Assembly: GCA_029237695.1 (NCBI GenBank) | Contig: CM055275.1 | Location: forward strand, 92,779,766 to 92,843,765 | DNA: 64,000 nucleotides | Direction of reading: 5' to 3' | DNA from: Conchocele bisecta | Taxonomy: Eukaryota > Mollusca > Bivalvia > Lucinida > Thyasiridae | Shown: piece after piece, positions 22,369 through 32,690 of the stretch | Numbering within the stretch: the stretch's first letter is position 1 | Layout: each line of letters begins with the position of its first letter | The notes under the pieces: generated by a model | The model's input: the letters and a program-made list of their open reading frames with translations, nothing else | What the model was told of the DNA's origin: nothing | Databases searched by the model: none | Made by a program: the position numbers and the translations under genes

Positions 22369-23400
22369 CACATCCAATCGTTCATGAACCCGACCCACAA
22401 TGACCACCGTACCCACGAGTGTCCTACATATATGTAGATTCTTTTATTGAATCAGTAAACTGGTTTAATAGAAATCACCCAGTTAAACTCGTCTATAATT
22501 GCAACACATGAAACCATTCATCAGTATCACCATGGAGTGTCTTATGAAATCAGTAAACTATTTAGTAAATCATAAGCCAAGTATCGGCTATTTATCCCGT
22601 CAACACAGTGCGTATCTGCCATGAAGCACGGTGCCGGGAAACATTGTTGATATCCTGTCAATACGACCTAATCACTGCGTATGAATATGTGCGGTGATCG
22701 TGGTTATTTTATTGCATTTTAAAGCTATGTGTATGTGTTGACGGGATAAATAGAATAGTAGATGAGTGCCGTGAATGGGGAAAATATCTGGCGCGGCACG
22801 GAAACGGGATGTGCTCGGCACAGTCTCGCCCATCCCGTTTCCTAAACCTTGCCAGATATGTTTTCCCATTTACGGCACTAACCTACTAGTCTCTATACTT
22901 TCAGCACCGCAAAGCATTCATGAACAGGATAGCAACGTTTCTTATGAAATTGTTAAACTCGTCATAAACACCCCCAATAATCATCCATGTAAGGTCCTAT
23001 ATATTTTCAGCATCAAATCATTTACAAACAAGATACCGAAGATAATGAAATCAATAAGCTCGTTTATTATACCTTTATATGACATTAAATCATCACTCAA
23101 CAATCAACAATCACCGCTTCTCTATATTTCCAGCACATCAAGTCATTCATCAACACGACACACTATGACCGTACGTTTAATATACATGTATATGACATTC
23201 AATCATCACTCACCAATCACCGCTTCTCTATATTTCCAGTACATCAAGTCATTCATCAACACGACACACTATGACCGTACGTTTAATATACATGTATATG
23301 GCAGTCAATCATCACTCACCAATCACCGCTTCTCTATATTTCCAGTACATCAAGTCATTCATCAATGCGACACACTATGACCGTACGTTTAATATACATG
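22369..23400 (+). repeat. 106-bp tandem array of the exon 3 acceptor end (5' part)
   Basis: Units begin after TATTTCCAG at 23134, 23240 and 23346, exactly 106 bp apart. Each carries the start of exon 3 (ATCAAGTCATTCATCAAC through TATGACCGTACG) followed by TTTAATATACATGTATATGA. Older diverged copies start at 22369 and near 22906 and 23015. The array resumes at 24965 after an insertion. Confidence 0.93.
22589..22898. mobile_element. Double fold-back MITE (ATTTATCCCGTCAACAC family), copy 1
   Basis: Two palindromes in series: TTTATCCCGTCAACACAG with its complement GTGTTGACGGGATAAAT, then a GTAGATGAGTGCCGTGAATG-type arm with its complement, centred on CATCCCGTTTCC. Other copies are at 28509-28781, 37995-38280 and 39377-39605. 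Confidence 0.85.
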
Positions 23401-24964
23401 GGCCGCGCCATACGAAAACCGGGCTTAATGACAACGTTATGGAAAGCGGTAAACGACGTCGGAAAAACGACGATTCAAATTGTCTAACGTCGCCGTAAAA
23501 GTTCACATTTTGCCCTCCCATTTGCGTTTACTGGCGTCGGTTAACATTAAGTGTGAACAGAAAACGGAACATGAAAACTTACTGAATCTTTCACTAATAT
23601 GAGACGCGATGCCTTGTACCTCAGTACATATATTATGACGTCATGACTTGACGTCACGTACTTGTGACGTCAGTGAACGTGAATACATGTTTGACGTTAC
23701 GGCCATGGTGTCGTGACAAAATATTATAGCAAGGATACTTGCACGAGTTCCTCGCAGCATCAATGACTTAGAAATGCTTGAGGCGTTGTACATTGTCGCC
23801 TAACTGTCGTTCTTTGACATTGTCACTCTTTTTCGTCGTTTGTCCTTATGATTTCAAAATGGTGAACGCATAATTTAACTGGTTACATATCAGCGAAGTT
23901 TTCGCTTACACTGCACTTTGATACATAAATAATCTTAAATATGAAGAACCTAGTGTATGCAAACGATATTAGTAAATTGAGACTTTTGAACTATTCTATC
24001 CAGTACTTAGCGAACGATATGCCATTTAATGCCACTTATTTGATCATAAGCGGAGGTAGACACGCAGCTATGTAATTACATATATATCCGGTGTTTGTAT
24101 TGAATTTGGCAAAATAAATGCATCAACATCTCTCTAATAGATTCAGAATCAGTGATTTCATTGCAGCTTCTTGATTGTTTGTGTATAAGCAATACATAAT
24201 GCTTTTCGTACGGTTTGTAGTATCAAATCATCAGCTTATCACTTGACTGCATAATAATGGATATCAGGTGATGGTAATGCGATCCTCAAGAAAGACACAC
24301 GGCGAAAGTTATCACGCTATCACGCTAACACATCTGCCCGACGTCGTGTTTTGTCACAAAGTTAATGTTATAATTAAGCGGCCTACTGCCTACATTAAAA
24401 TACTGCCTACTTTAAAATATGTCGTCGCAGGAAATGTTAAATAATGTCGCTATTATTCCCCAAAAGTATTTCAGACAGCAGCAAACAACAGGGAAACGCC
24501 AACACTTCTCACTCTGCCTTGTTTGAAAATAATTATTCATACGAAATTACGTTATTTGGGCTGCAATCCAAAAAATGACGTTACATTAGCAACTGCAACA
24601 CGAGCCATAAACATTATTTTCATACTTTGTCTTGGCCTAATGGGAGACACTTGGCCAGGCTACGAGATATCCAAATTTGGTTGACATACACTAAAAGATG
24701 ACAAATCTATAGGACTTGTCCGGGTATTTTAGCAACACCTCTTGTATACGCCGTTGATAAAACGTAATTTCGACGTCATTGATCTAAAACGTCATATAAG
24801 TTTTTACCACGCGTCATAAAAATACTTCTAAAACGAAAAATAATTGGGATGTATTGATAATTTTTTGCGGAATATGGCTTTTAAAAGATGTACAATTCAG
24901 AATACGCGAACAAGTAAAAACTGATTTTTTTGTCATTAAGACCGGTTTTCGCACGGCGCGGCTC
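23401..24964. mobile_element. 1,564-bp non-coding DNA transposon inside the 106-bp array
   Basis: The direct repeat ACATG (23396-23400 and 24965-24969) brackets terminal inverted repeats that begin GGCCGCGCC and GAGCCGCGCC and share CGAAAACCGG and CTTAATGACA, about 33 bp. Removing the element plus one ACATG restores the neighbouring array spacing to exactly 106 bp. No open frame of note, so it is non-autonomous. Confidence 0.9.
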
Positions 24965-25126
24965 ACATGTATATGACATTTAATCATCACTCACCAATCA
25001 CCGCTTCTCTATATTTCCAGTACATCAAGTCATTCATCAATGCGACACACTATGACCGTACGTTTAATATACATGTATATGACATTCAATCATCGCTCAT
25101 CAACCATCGCTTCTCTATATTTCCAG
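24965..25126 (+). repeat. 106-bp array, last unit before the true exon
   Basis: One further unit starts at 25021 and ends where the true exon 3 begins at 25127, again 106 bp. It has the same acceptor TATATTTCCAG. Confidence 0.93.
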
Positions 25127-25287
25127 CACATCAAGTCATTCATCAACACGACACACTATGACCGTACGGGCGAGTCGGCGAGCGATGACCGTATAACGTT
25201 ACTCTTCTCGGTGACCGTGGCGATATTCGCAGTTGGCGGGATGGTGGGCGGGCTTTCCGCCGGGTGGTGGGCGGATTTCTTTGGAAG
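25127..25287 (+). CDS. Glucose transporter exon 3 (extracellular loop 1 and TM2)
   Basis: 161 nt, from phase 0 to phase 2. It reads HIKSFINTTHYDRTGESASD, then a hydrophobic stretch with VAIFAVGGMVGG (TM2), ending WWADFFGR at the donor GGAAG|GTATTC. NTT is an N-glycosylation sequon in the loop where GLUT1 is glycosylated. This is the only copy of the repeated acceptor end that continues into the transporter frame. Confidence 0.92.
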
Positions 25288-25460
25288 GTATTCTATGGTG
25301 GGCAGGGTTTCAGCAGGGTGGAGAGCGGACTTCTTGCATTGGAAGGTATTATATAGTGGGCGGGCTTTCAGCGGGGTGGTGGTCGGACATCTTTGGCAGG
25401 TACCGCATGGAGCACGGGTTTTCCGCCGAGCAGCCGGCGGATTCCTTTGGAAGGTATTCT
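25241..25460 (+). repeat. About 54-bp tandem copies of the exon 3 donor end
   Basis: The exon end (GGGCGGGCTTTCCGCCGGGT through TTTGGAAG and GTATTCTATGG) is repeated three more times downstream. Donor-like sites begin at 25288 (true), 25346, 25400 and 25454. Using any later donor adds 58, 112 or 166 nt, none divisible by 3, so only the first keeps the frame. Confidence 0.88.
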
Positions 25461-26331
25461 ATGGTTGGCAAAGTTATCTCGCTTACATACTGGTACACGC
25501 AAGTGTCTCGTAAGTGTCTTTGTAATGTAAGGCGTGTTTTAACACAGTTTAACACTCCCGACGTCTTACTGACCTTTCGGAGTCGGTATCCTACTCGCCA
25601 TGCTGACTTGTATCGCTTTACAATATTATAAGTTATTGTGATTCTACACAGGCTATATGGTGTAATATTGCCCGTCTGAAGGTATGTTCACCCTCGGCTA
25701 ACTTTGCGTTTTTTCAGGAAGAAAAATAATCCGAGATTCGATTTTCTACCGTCAGTCTTAATATATAGGCGTAAATGAACATTTTGTTTTTTTATTAAAC
25801 GAAAACAAACTAAATATGGAGTAAGAAATCCATCGAAAACGACTTGATGACAGTTTTTTTTATATCGTGTAATTTAATTGATATTCCACTGCTCTATCGA
25901 TCTGCTCTCCCTTTGGCGCCTCTAGAAGAATGCGACTGGTTCCCAAATATTCGCTGTCATTGCTACGCCGCGCTTCGTGCGTGGAACCCATAGTTTATGA
26001 CCCAGTCACGATTTGAAAACACTGAACGGGACAGTTTGTGGCATTTTTCGCGTATCTGCCTATATATTCTGATTTGTATTGTCTTATGGGACCCTACATC
26101 GCTGGTCCCAGAGTTGACCTATATACATATACATATCTGTGATTGTGACTACGATATGAAAATGAACTAGCTATGTTAAATTAACCGTCTCATAACTTCC
26201 TTAGTTTAAATAATAATACTTTCGGAAAATCAAAGGCCAACGGGCCAACGGGCCAACGGGCATCGACTTGACACGTTTTTTAGCTGAAATATGAGGGTAT
26301 GGAAGGTTCTTTGAACCAATTCCCACCTTAA
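25461..26331. other. Intron 3, mostly unrecognised
   Basis: No coding signal. 26150-26330 is a diverged copy of the repeat at 8330-8530, with a short triplication of AACGGGCC at about 26250. Confidence 0.5.
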
Positions 26332-26573
26332 CTCTTTCAACCCTAAGTAAATGGAATGGACTAGTGATATACTAATTTTCCGACCAATCCAATGGTTGCA
26401 AAATTATATTTTCAGATTAGTCTATTGATGAAAAGGGGGTGTTTTTGTTCTAAGAAAGATGAAAAGTACTTGCAAAAAGTGCAGATCCTGATGAGACGGC
26501 TCGTTACGAGCCAGCTCATCTGGATCTGCACTGTTTGCATAAACCGCTATGGCGGGCTTTCCGGTTCAAAGGG
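26332..26573. mobile_element. piggyBac-like MITE (TTAA flanks)
   Basis: TTAA at 26328 and 26574 flank the ends CTCTTTCAACCC and GGTTCAAAGGG. The centre is the palindromic pair CCTGATGAGACGGCTCGTTA / CGAGCCAGCTCATCTGG. 242 bp, non-coding. Confidence 0.65.
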
Positions 26574-26977
26574 TTAAGTACAAGATAACTAACTATCGTC
26601 ACTACGATGCTTTTCCCTGCTATATGGTCATATTTATGTTTGCATTTGTATCGGGCTCTCCCGTAACATTGTAGCCTGCTCTATTGAGTACTACCGCGTA
26701 TATAATAATAGTTCGACATCATCTCTCACCACAAACCATTTTAATCTGGTTTGTAATGGTGAATACCATGAATGTGATATATGCGTATTTTACACCTGGC
26801 AGTGTATAACGTGATCGCTAAACGACATGTACTCAAGAGGGCTGTTTAAAGGGTCGCCTTGTGGGCACCGTCCGATAGTCTGAGCACGGGATTCTGAGGT
26901 TTTGGCTAATTTCGAACAAATCCTCTAAACGATCGATTGCGTAGCAATAACGTATTCTTGCGGAATCATGTTGTTCT

Positions 26978-27281
26978 GTAGCCTTCACCAACATTGCAAA
27001 GTATACTTATCTAGCAAGGTATACTTTGAGGAAGAAATTTTCAATTTAAGGATAAATTTATTATTTTTTATTATACTTAATTTATTACATTATCACAGCC
27101 ATTTTGGCTGTGATAATGTAATACATTCATTATAATAAGTATGCATACGTTTAATCATCAAATATATGCAGTGGTTAGTTCTATATGAAATAATGCATTT
27201 TAGGAAAAATAAAAGATTACTCCCTTAAAGTATACTTTGCTAGATAATTATACTTTGCAATTTTGATGACATCGGCTACAG
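26978..27281. mobile_element. Fold-back MITE, TTATCACAGCC family, copy 5
   Basis: Ends GTAGCCTTCACCAAC and GATGACATCGGCTAC, with the central TTATCACAGCCATTTTGGCT palindrome. Its end is only about 86 bp from exon 4. Confidence 0.85.
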
Positions 27282-27367
27282 AGGTTCCATGGACTTGGTG
27301 GGATTGAGATGGTGATCGCGAGAACGTTACAGTCGTGTCTCATGTTCTCCTTTTCCAAATATTTCAG

Positions 27368-27492
27368 GAAATACGGCATGTTATTAAACAACATAATCGG
27401 CGTATGCGCATGCGTGTTGATGTACACAAGCCGACATGCGTCGTCATACGAAATGATCATTGCGGGGAGGTTTCTAGTCGGTGTTTGTTGTG
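27368..27492 (+). CDS. Glucose transporter exon 4 (TM3-TM4)
   Basis: 125 nt, phase 2 to phase 1, between CAAATATTTCAG and GTAAGTCG. It reads KYGMLLNNIIGVCACVLM... to EMIIAGRFLVGVCCG. GRK at the exon 3/4 junction is the loop 2-3 motif, and AGRFLVG is the TM4 motif. Confidence 0.96.
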
Positions 27493-27524
27493 GTAAGTCG
27501 TGACTCATATATATTTGTTATCAG

Positions 27525-28222
27525 GTAACTTGTCCTGTATTTATCGAATACGTACTGACTGATAACATATGGAAAATACCAGGATAATGTCTTTTTGATA
27601 TCAAGTTTATCAGGCAATGCTAGGAAACGTTGTTCCGAGTCGAGCCTGATAAACTGAAATACAGTAGCCTGGCATTCTATTTATCAGGTAAGTTGCCGTC
27701 TGATGTTATTCATTGCCAGACGTTATTCATACTTCTGTAGCCGGGCATTCTAATTATCGGGTAAGTTGCCGTCTGATGTAATAGTCATTGCTAGACGTTC
27801 TTCATACATCCCGTTATTGTTACATTTCCGTCGGAAATAACGTGCAATTTGAGCATATATGCAATTACGTTCAACTGGGCCTCAGTACACGTCGCGTGTT
27901 GGCTTGGCCCCGGAATGAGCATTGTCTACAGCCATTGTCAAACAGCACGCGATGTATGTGTGAACACGGCTGTGAGCGGTGTCGAACAACGGCAGTCATG
28001 TAACAATATTTAGTAAATGTGTCGCTCATCAAACCTGAAAAGCACATAGCAGTGGGACAGGGACATTGGTGAAAGTATAAGTAGACCGAAAAGCCATCGA
28101 CTTCATGAATATTACATCAGACGGCAACTTACCTGATAAATAGAATGCCAGGCTACAGAAGTATGAAGAAAGTCTACCAATGCGTATTACATCAGATAGC
28201 AACTTACCTGATACGGGCTTGG
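27525..28222. repeat. Large inverted repeat (fold-back) in intron 4
   Basis: Left segments TTTATCAGGTAAGTTGCCGT and CGGGTAAGTTGCCGTCTGAT are matched inverted by ATCAGACGGCAACTTACCTG (about 28115) and AGCAACTTACCTGATA (about 28200). The interior is unrecognised. The end lies about 110 bp before exon 5. Confidence 0.75.
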
Positions 28223-28331
28223 TGTGCAAACAGTTTCCTCATGCCACGGCAAACGTTTACCCACAACTGGTCATCGTCGAACCTTATATTTGCCATTCTC
28301 TTTTGAATATTAGTGATTATATACATTTCAG

Positions 28332-28502
28332 GGTTGTTCACGGGCCTGACCCCTATGTACCTGTCCGAGATATCTGCGCCCGGTATCCGTGGGGCCCTGG
28401 GCACTCTACATCAGCTGGGTACAGTCATCGGGCTCCTGGGCTCTCAGATACTGGGTTTCCCGGAGTTACTGGGCAACCATGCATACTGGAATCTGTTAAT
28501 AG
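28332..28502 (+). CDS. Glucose transporter exon 5 (TM4-TM6)
   Basis: 171 nt, phase 1 to phase 1. It reads GLFTGLTPMYLSEISAPGIR, then GALGTLHQLGTVIGLLGSQI, ending YWNLLI plus a split glycine. PMYLSEI and RGALGTLHQLG are diagnostic. The donor is ATAG|GCGAGT, a GC donor: joined to exon 6 it gives a gap-free match in length to GLUT1 from the Trp before helix 6 to PDSPR. No GT nearby does so. Confidence 0.93.
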
Positions 28503-28508
28503 GCGAGT

Positions 28509-28781
28509 TATCTCCTTTTATGCTGTCAACACAGTGCGTATGTGCCGTGAAACACGGTGCCGTGAAACATTTTTGATATCCAGTCAATACAATGTTTGCA
28601 TTTTACAGCCATTTGTAGGTGTTGACGGGATAAATAGAATAGTAGGTTAGTGCCGTGAATGGAAACAAATATCTGGCGCGGCACGGAAACGGGATGTGCT
28701 CGGCAGAGCCTCGCCCATCCCGTTTCCTGAGCCTTGCCAGATATTTTTTCCCATTCCAGGCACTAACCTACTATTCTCTAT
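28509..28781. mobile_element. Double fold-back MITE, copy 2, abutting the exon 5 donor
   Basis: Begins within about 6 bp of the exon 5 donor. The left terminus is altered (TATGCTGTCAACACAGTGCG where other copies have TTTATCCCGTCAAC). Right end is CACTAACCTACTATTCTCTA. Confidence 0.85.
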
Positions 28782-28898
28782 GTACATGCAAACGAATCAT
28801 GTCCTTAGGTTTGACTGATCTCCGCCGGACATACAACGAGGTGGGAAATAACGTTCATGATGCACTAATAATACATAGTCTGTCTATAACTAAATGTC

Positions 28899-29555
28899 AT
28901 ATTTATACCCCCGGCAAACCAAGTATGTCGAGGGGTATACAGTTTTCGTAATTCCGTCCATCGGTACCACGTTGGATACTCATTATCTAAAAAACGGTAA
29001 GTCGGATTGACTTTAAACTTCAAATACTTCCTGATCATCATCCATATTTTCATTCCATACCACACCCATGCGGCCTTCATGTCCAATGTCAAATTACTTA
29101 GAAATTTGTTGTAAAGTTTTTAAATATTTGCAGTAAAGTTGGTATTTGTCGGTCCACACTGCGGCCGGGGACATACGTCAGCCCCTGCATACTTTTCTCT
29201 ACTGTCTGTTCCACGTTTTGCTGCCGACGAACTTTTGGCCATTAAACAGATTAAATCTAAAAACTATTTTAGTCACCCTCCCTAAAAAAAATTGTTTAAT
29301 GAAATTCCATCAAATATTGATTTTATTGCGAAAAACGATTTTCCTATGATTGAGCTGTAGTAAAACTCGAGCTCAGCCAATCAAAATATTTGATTCCAAG
29401 GACAATATTCAAGTATTTTGAAATAAAGAAGTTCGTAGATATCGGCCATTATGTGGTTTTACACGCGGATCTTTAATCCGTTGAGCCATTTGTGTAAATG
29501 TCTACTCACCCACCTGGGATTTTATTAGGTTTCATGAATATGGACAAGTCAGATG
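28899..29555. other. Intron 5, repeat fragments
   Basis: 28899-29120 resembles 46020-46140 and 62716-62770 (words GAGGGGTATACAGTTTTCGT, CTTCATGTCCAATGTCAAA), a family I cannot name. The rest is unrecognised. Confidence 0.5.
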
Positions 29556-29879
29556 CAGGCGCGGATACAGGGGGGGGGGGGGGGGGCGGGGGGGGGGGGG
29601 GGGGGGCGGGGGGCGGGGGGGGGGAGGGGCCGGACCTCCCCCCCCTTGCTCCCAGCAGAAAAGAAAATTAAAAAAAATCTACAATACTCGAATAGTTGGA
29701 TGACTTTGTTCATGGCCTAGGTGTCAGGAAATCGCATCTGCGGCGATCTGGCATTTAAAACAGGCCCACTTTACGATGCGCATCGTGCTTCGCGCTCGCT
29801 GAGGTCGGCTACGCCGATTTGTACTTACAGATCACCCAACCCCCACGCCCACCTCAAATTATTTCTGTATCCGCGCCTG
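29556..29879. mobile_element. hAT-like MITE with poly-G interior
   Basis: Left CAGGCGCGGATACAGG and right CTGTATCCGCGCCTG are inverted. A G-run with a few C occupies about 29571-29640. The termini resemble those of the hAT element at 32800. No clean target duplication is visible. Confidence 0.65.
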
Positions 29880-29952
29880 AAGATATTGGAAGTGAAATGC
29901 ACGTATCAAGTGTAGTTTATATACTGAAATTAATATAATGCATATATTCAGG

Positions 29953-30118
29953 AGCAGCCTATGAAAATTCAATTGATGGATTTACATTTATTAACCATAG
30001 GCTGCTATAATCCAATAATTGTTTACAAGAAAACATTGTTAATGTGAAATTTACAGACTATCATAATTTTGCACTTACGAACATTTTAGTTGTACGAAGT
30101 TTAGTGAAACCGGCCCCA
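29953..30118. mobile_element. GGGGCCGTTTCAC-family MITE, truncated
   Basis: Only the right half and part of the centre remain (AATGTAAATCC-type arm to GTTTAGTGAAACCGGCCCC). It lies about 70 bp upstream of exon 6. Confidence 0.7.
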
Positions 30119-30189
30119 GGGATATTACTTTGTATTGCGATGACGCGTCATGGACTTTTCTCTTGTTTAAATTGAAATATTGTTTGCAG

Positions 30190-30297
30190 GCCTTGGGATA
30201 ATCCCGTGTGGAATACAATTACTGACGATGCCGTTATGTCCCGACAGTCCCCGATATCTTCTGTTGCGGAAGTTGCGCGAGAAAGATGCGCGAAACG
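30190..30297 (+). CDS. Glucose transporter exon 6 (TM6 and loop 6-7 start)
   Basis: 108 nt, phase 1 to phase 1, between TTTGCAG and GTATATG. It reads LGIIPCGIQLLTMPL then CPDSPRYLLLRKLREKDARN. CPDSPRYLL is the PESPR-type loop 6-7 signature. Confidence 0.96.
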
Positions 30298-30399
30298 GTA
30301 TATGAATTGTACATGAAACTCACACTACCGTCTGTGCTAATCTTGCCAATATTTGTCCATTTATTTATTTAAAAAGATATTGCAATATTGTGAATGAAT

Positions 30400-30960
30400 C
30401 CAAGCAGCTTGATTTGCTGAACCTGAGCTGTGCTACTGCTCAGGCTGAGACAATCAAAGTGCTTGATTTCAAGTTGGCATGGCCATTATTCGTTAAGAAA
30501 GTTGATAATCTGGGCAAGATTAATGCAGGCGGTTGTGTATAACAAGAAACGAGGCAAAGCCACGAAGGCCAGGTTTTTTCCAAGCATAGACACTTGGATA
30601 ACATAATTATACCCACTTTTTGTAGCTTTGAAGCTGTGAAAGTTTGGTGGTCCTAGGTGGTACAGTACCAAAGAAATGGACTTAAACACGAAAACATTGT
30701 AAACGCGAAAAGTCAACATTGAAAATGGCTAGGTCGACTGCTCGGAAAAAATGGGTTAAGTTCAAAAAAAGGTAACATGTTGGATAGTGATATGTGGTGG
30801 GCACCCCTTGATTATGAAGCTGTGAAAGTTTGGTGGTCCTAGGTGGTACAGTAACAAAGAAATGGACTCGAACACGAAAACTTAACATTGATTGTGGACG
30901 CCGCCCGCCGTCCGCCCGCCCCCGCCCGCCCGCCCACCCGCCCGCCCGGCTTTCGCCAAT
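30400..30960. repeat. Intron 6 repeats
   Basis: 30400-30540 is an inverted-repeat element (CCTGAGCTGTGCTACTGCTC / complement, then GGCAAGATTAATGCAGGCGG). 30620-30690 and 30815-30885 are direct copies of GAAGCTGTGAAAGTTTGGTG GTCCTAGGTGGTACAGTA. 30905-30950 is a C-rich (CCGCC)n run. Confidence 0.7.
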
Positions 30961-31369
30961 CCAATAGCCTGGATTTTTTCCCCAAAGAAACCTGGCTAAA
31001 ACGGCGACCGAACTTGGAATCTCGAATTTATTGCCGTTAGAACAACCAAATGCCAGGAAGTATATCCATGGTTGCTCGTGACTTACTAACTTTGGTCTCC
31101 ATTTCAAATGTCACAATGTAACACAAATGGATACCACTTAGCTGATTGTAGAAACCTTGATAATGCACCTATCAATGTTTGCCCCACTGGGGAGGTGCGA
31201 TGGAGATGGGGTGGGGGCGGGGGCGCGCACACTTGGGATTTAGACATACTGCCAAGTCTATTTCCCGGGTGGTGGTCTCACCAGGCCTGTCAAAATCCCG
31301 CCTGCCGGGAGTCACCCCCTGTCTAAATCCTCAATATGCCCGCCGCCCCCGCAGGGGAAAAACAGTTTG
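30961..31369. other. Intron 6, nothing recognised
   Basis: GC-rich patches around 31200-31350, but no codon-periodic frame with conserved features. Confidence 0.4.
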
Positions 31370-31566
31370 CATAAATGCAAAAACGACAGAAGTTGGGCCA
31401 AAGTACCGAGACCACAAAATTCAGCTTAACAAGACGCGTTTGATACTCCATATTTGATCAAAATAAATCCGTTACATGATAAGGACAATATAAAATAATA
31501 CGTACCTTGAATCGGAGGGGCTTCTAAAAGTTTCAGTAATTGTTGTTGTAACCACGTGATCATGCA
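31370..31566. mobile_element. Half MITE directly upstream of exon 7
   Basis: Matches the right half of the element at 4550-4965: GCAAAAACGACAGAAGTTGG through GGGCTTCTAAAAGTTTCAGT to GTTGTAACCACGTGATCAT. It stops about 17 bp before the exon 7 acceptor. Confidence 0.75.
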
Positions 31567-31583
31567 CCTTGTATATGTTTCAG

Positions 31584-31672
31584 CATTGCGTGTGTTACGA
31601 GGAGACGGTCAAGTGGACAGGGGTATTGACGAGATGAGGTCGGAGGGCAAGTCTAGCGCTGCTGACGAGAAG
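31584..31672 (+). CDS. Glucose transporter exon 7 (cytoplasmic loop 6-7)
   Basis: 89 nt, phase 1 to phase 0, between TATGTTTCAG and GTATGAAC. It encodes ALRVLRGDGQVDRGIDEMRS plus EGKSSAADEK. The LRG motif followed by an acidic stretch is the normal loop 6-7 pattern. Confidence 0.92.
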
Positions 31673-31681
31673 GTATGAACA

Positions 31682-31952
31682 TGTGTGGCTGTGACTGGAG
31701 AAATGGGGCTTATGGTGTTTGTGAACAGCGTAGCTCCTGATCCAATAGCACACTCCTATAGCCTGATAAAGAGATACAGTGTGTGTTAGAAACATGAAGG
31801 GACATGAAGGGAGTACTGACGGGTGTTTCATTGATTGAATGGCGAGCAGAGAACATCCTGATCCGACTGTGCGGATGCACAGGCTGATCTGGATCTGCAC
31901 TGGTCGGAAAATCCACAAGCCACATTTCAATCTCAGTCACATTTTATAACCT
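31682..31952. mobile_element. Palindromic MITE directly downstream of exon 7
   Basis: Starts about 10 bp after the exon 7 donor with GGCTGTGACTGGAGAAATGG and contains CTCCTGATCCAATAGC and CACAGGCTGATCTGGATC. An uninterrupted relative of 13688-14255. Confidence 0.75.
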
Positions 31953-32149
31953 CAATATATATATATAACTTTATATATATTTTCAGCAATAGGTTACAGT
32001 ATATACAAGTGCATGTGTGTAGGTCACGGGGTTTGACCGAAAGCATAATTTGTCGCTGTCACCTCGAGAAGTTCTCAATACATGTTAAAGTATGTCACTT
32101 CTACGTAATTTAAATAATCTTTACCACACCCCCACATCCATACTACTGT

Positions 32150-32690
32150 CTATTTCACGAAAGCTGCTCAAATTTTACGGCTATAGTAAACAATTCAAAA
32201 ACAATGTTTTTTTTCGATAATATTAAATTAAAGGAAAATTGAAGAATGAGCCTTCTTTTTATTTCGTGAAATTTTTATTGCGAAAAAGCAATTCCCCCTT
32301 GTTAAATCCCTATAGACATCTTCACAGAGTGAAGATGTCTATGGGGATTTAACCTGTGGATATTTTTTAGAATTTCACAAATACTGGACCGATTTTTAAA
32401 ATTTAACTTGTTTTCTTAGTTAGATCATTTCCAAGCTATCTAGCTAGTTTCGGAGTCAGTTTGCAAAATGTTTCGTTGTTTGACTCCTCCCACAACTCCT
32501 CTACCTCTTTTTCCCCCATGTTAAATTCCTACAGAGAAATTAATTTTTCGTAACAAAACCAATATTTGACCAAATTTCACGAAATAAAAAGAAGTCGCAT
32601 TCTTCATTTTTCCTTTAATTTAACATTATCGAAAACAATATTGAATTTGAATTGTTTATATAGCCGTAACATTTTCTGTCAGTAGCGCAG
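32150..32690. repeat. Large inverted repeat in intron 7
   Basis: TTTTTATTTCGTGAAATTT and AAATTTCACGAAATAAAAAG are inverted, as are GAAGAATGAGCC / GCATTCTTC and ACGGCTATAGTAAACAATTC / its diverged complement. It encloses about 200 bp. 32695-32740 is a separate GTAGCGCAGTGCGACTTAC palindrome. Confidence 0.75.

Noticed and set aside
22369..22435. Possible extra real exon (HIQSFMNPTHND...)
   Set aside because: A diverged copy of the exon 3 start: frame stops soon after and there is no GLUT continuation, so it is treated as part of the edge array.
27248..27508. Minus-strand frame over exon 4
   Set aside because: Antisense shadow of a clear GLUT exon.
29571..29640. G-quadruplex regulatory element
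   Set aside because: The G-run lies inside a MITE and its exact length is probably unreliable; no link to a promoter.
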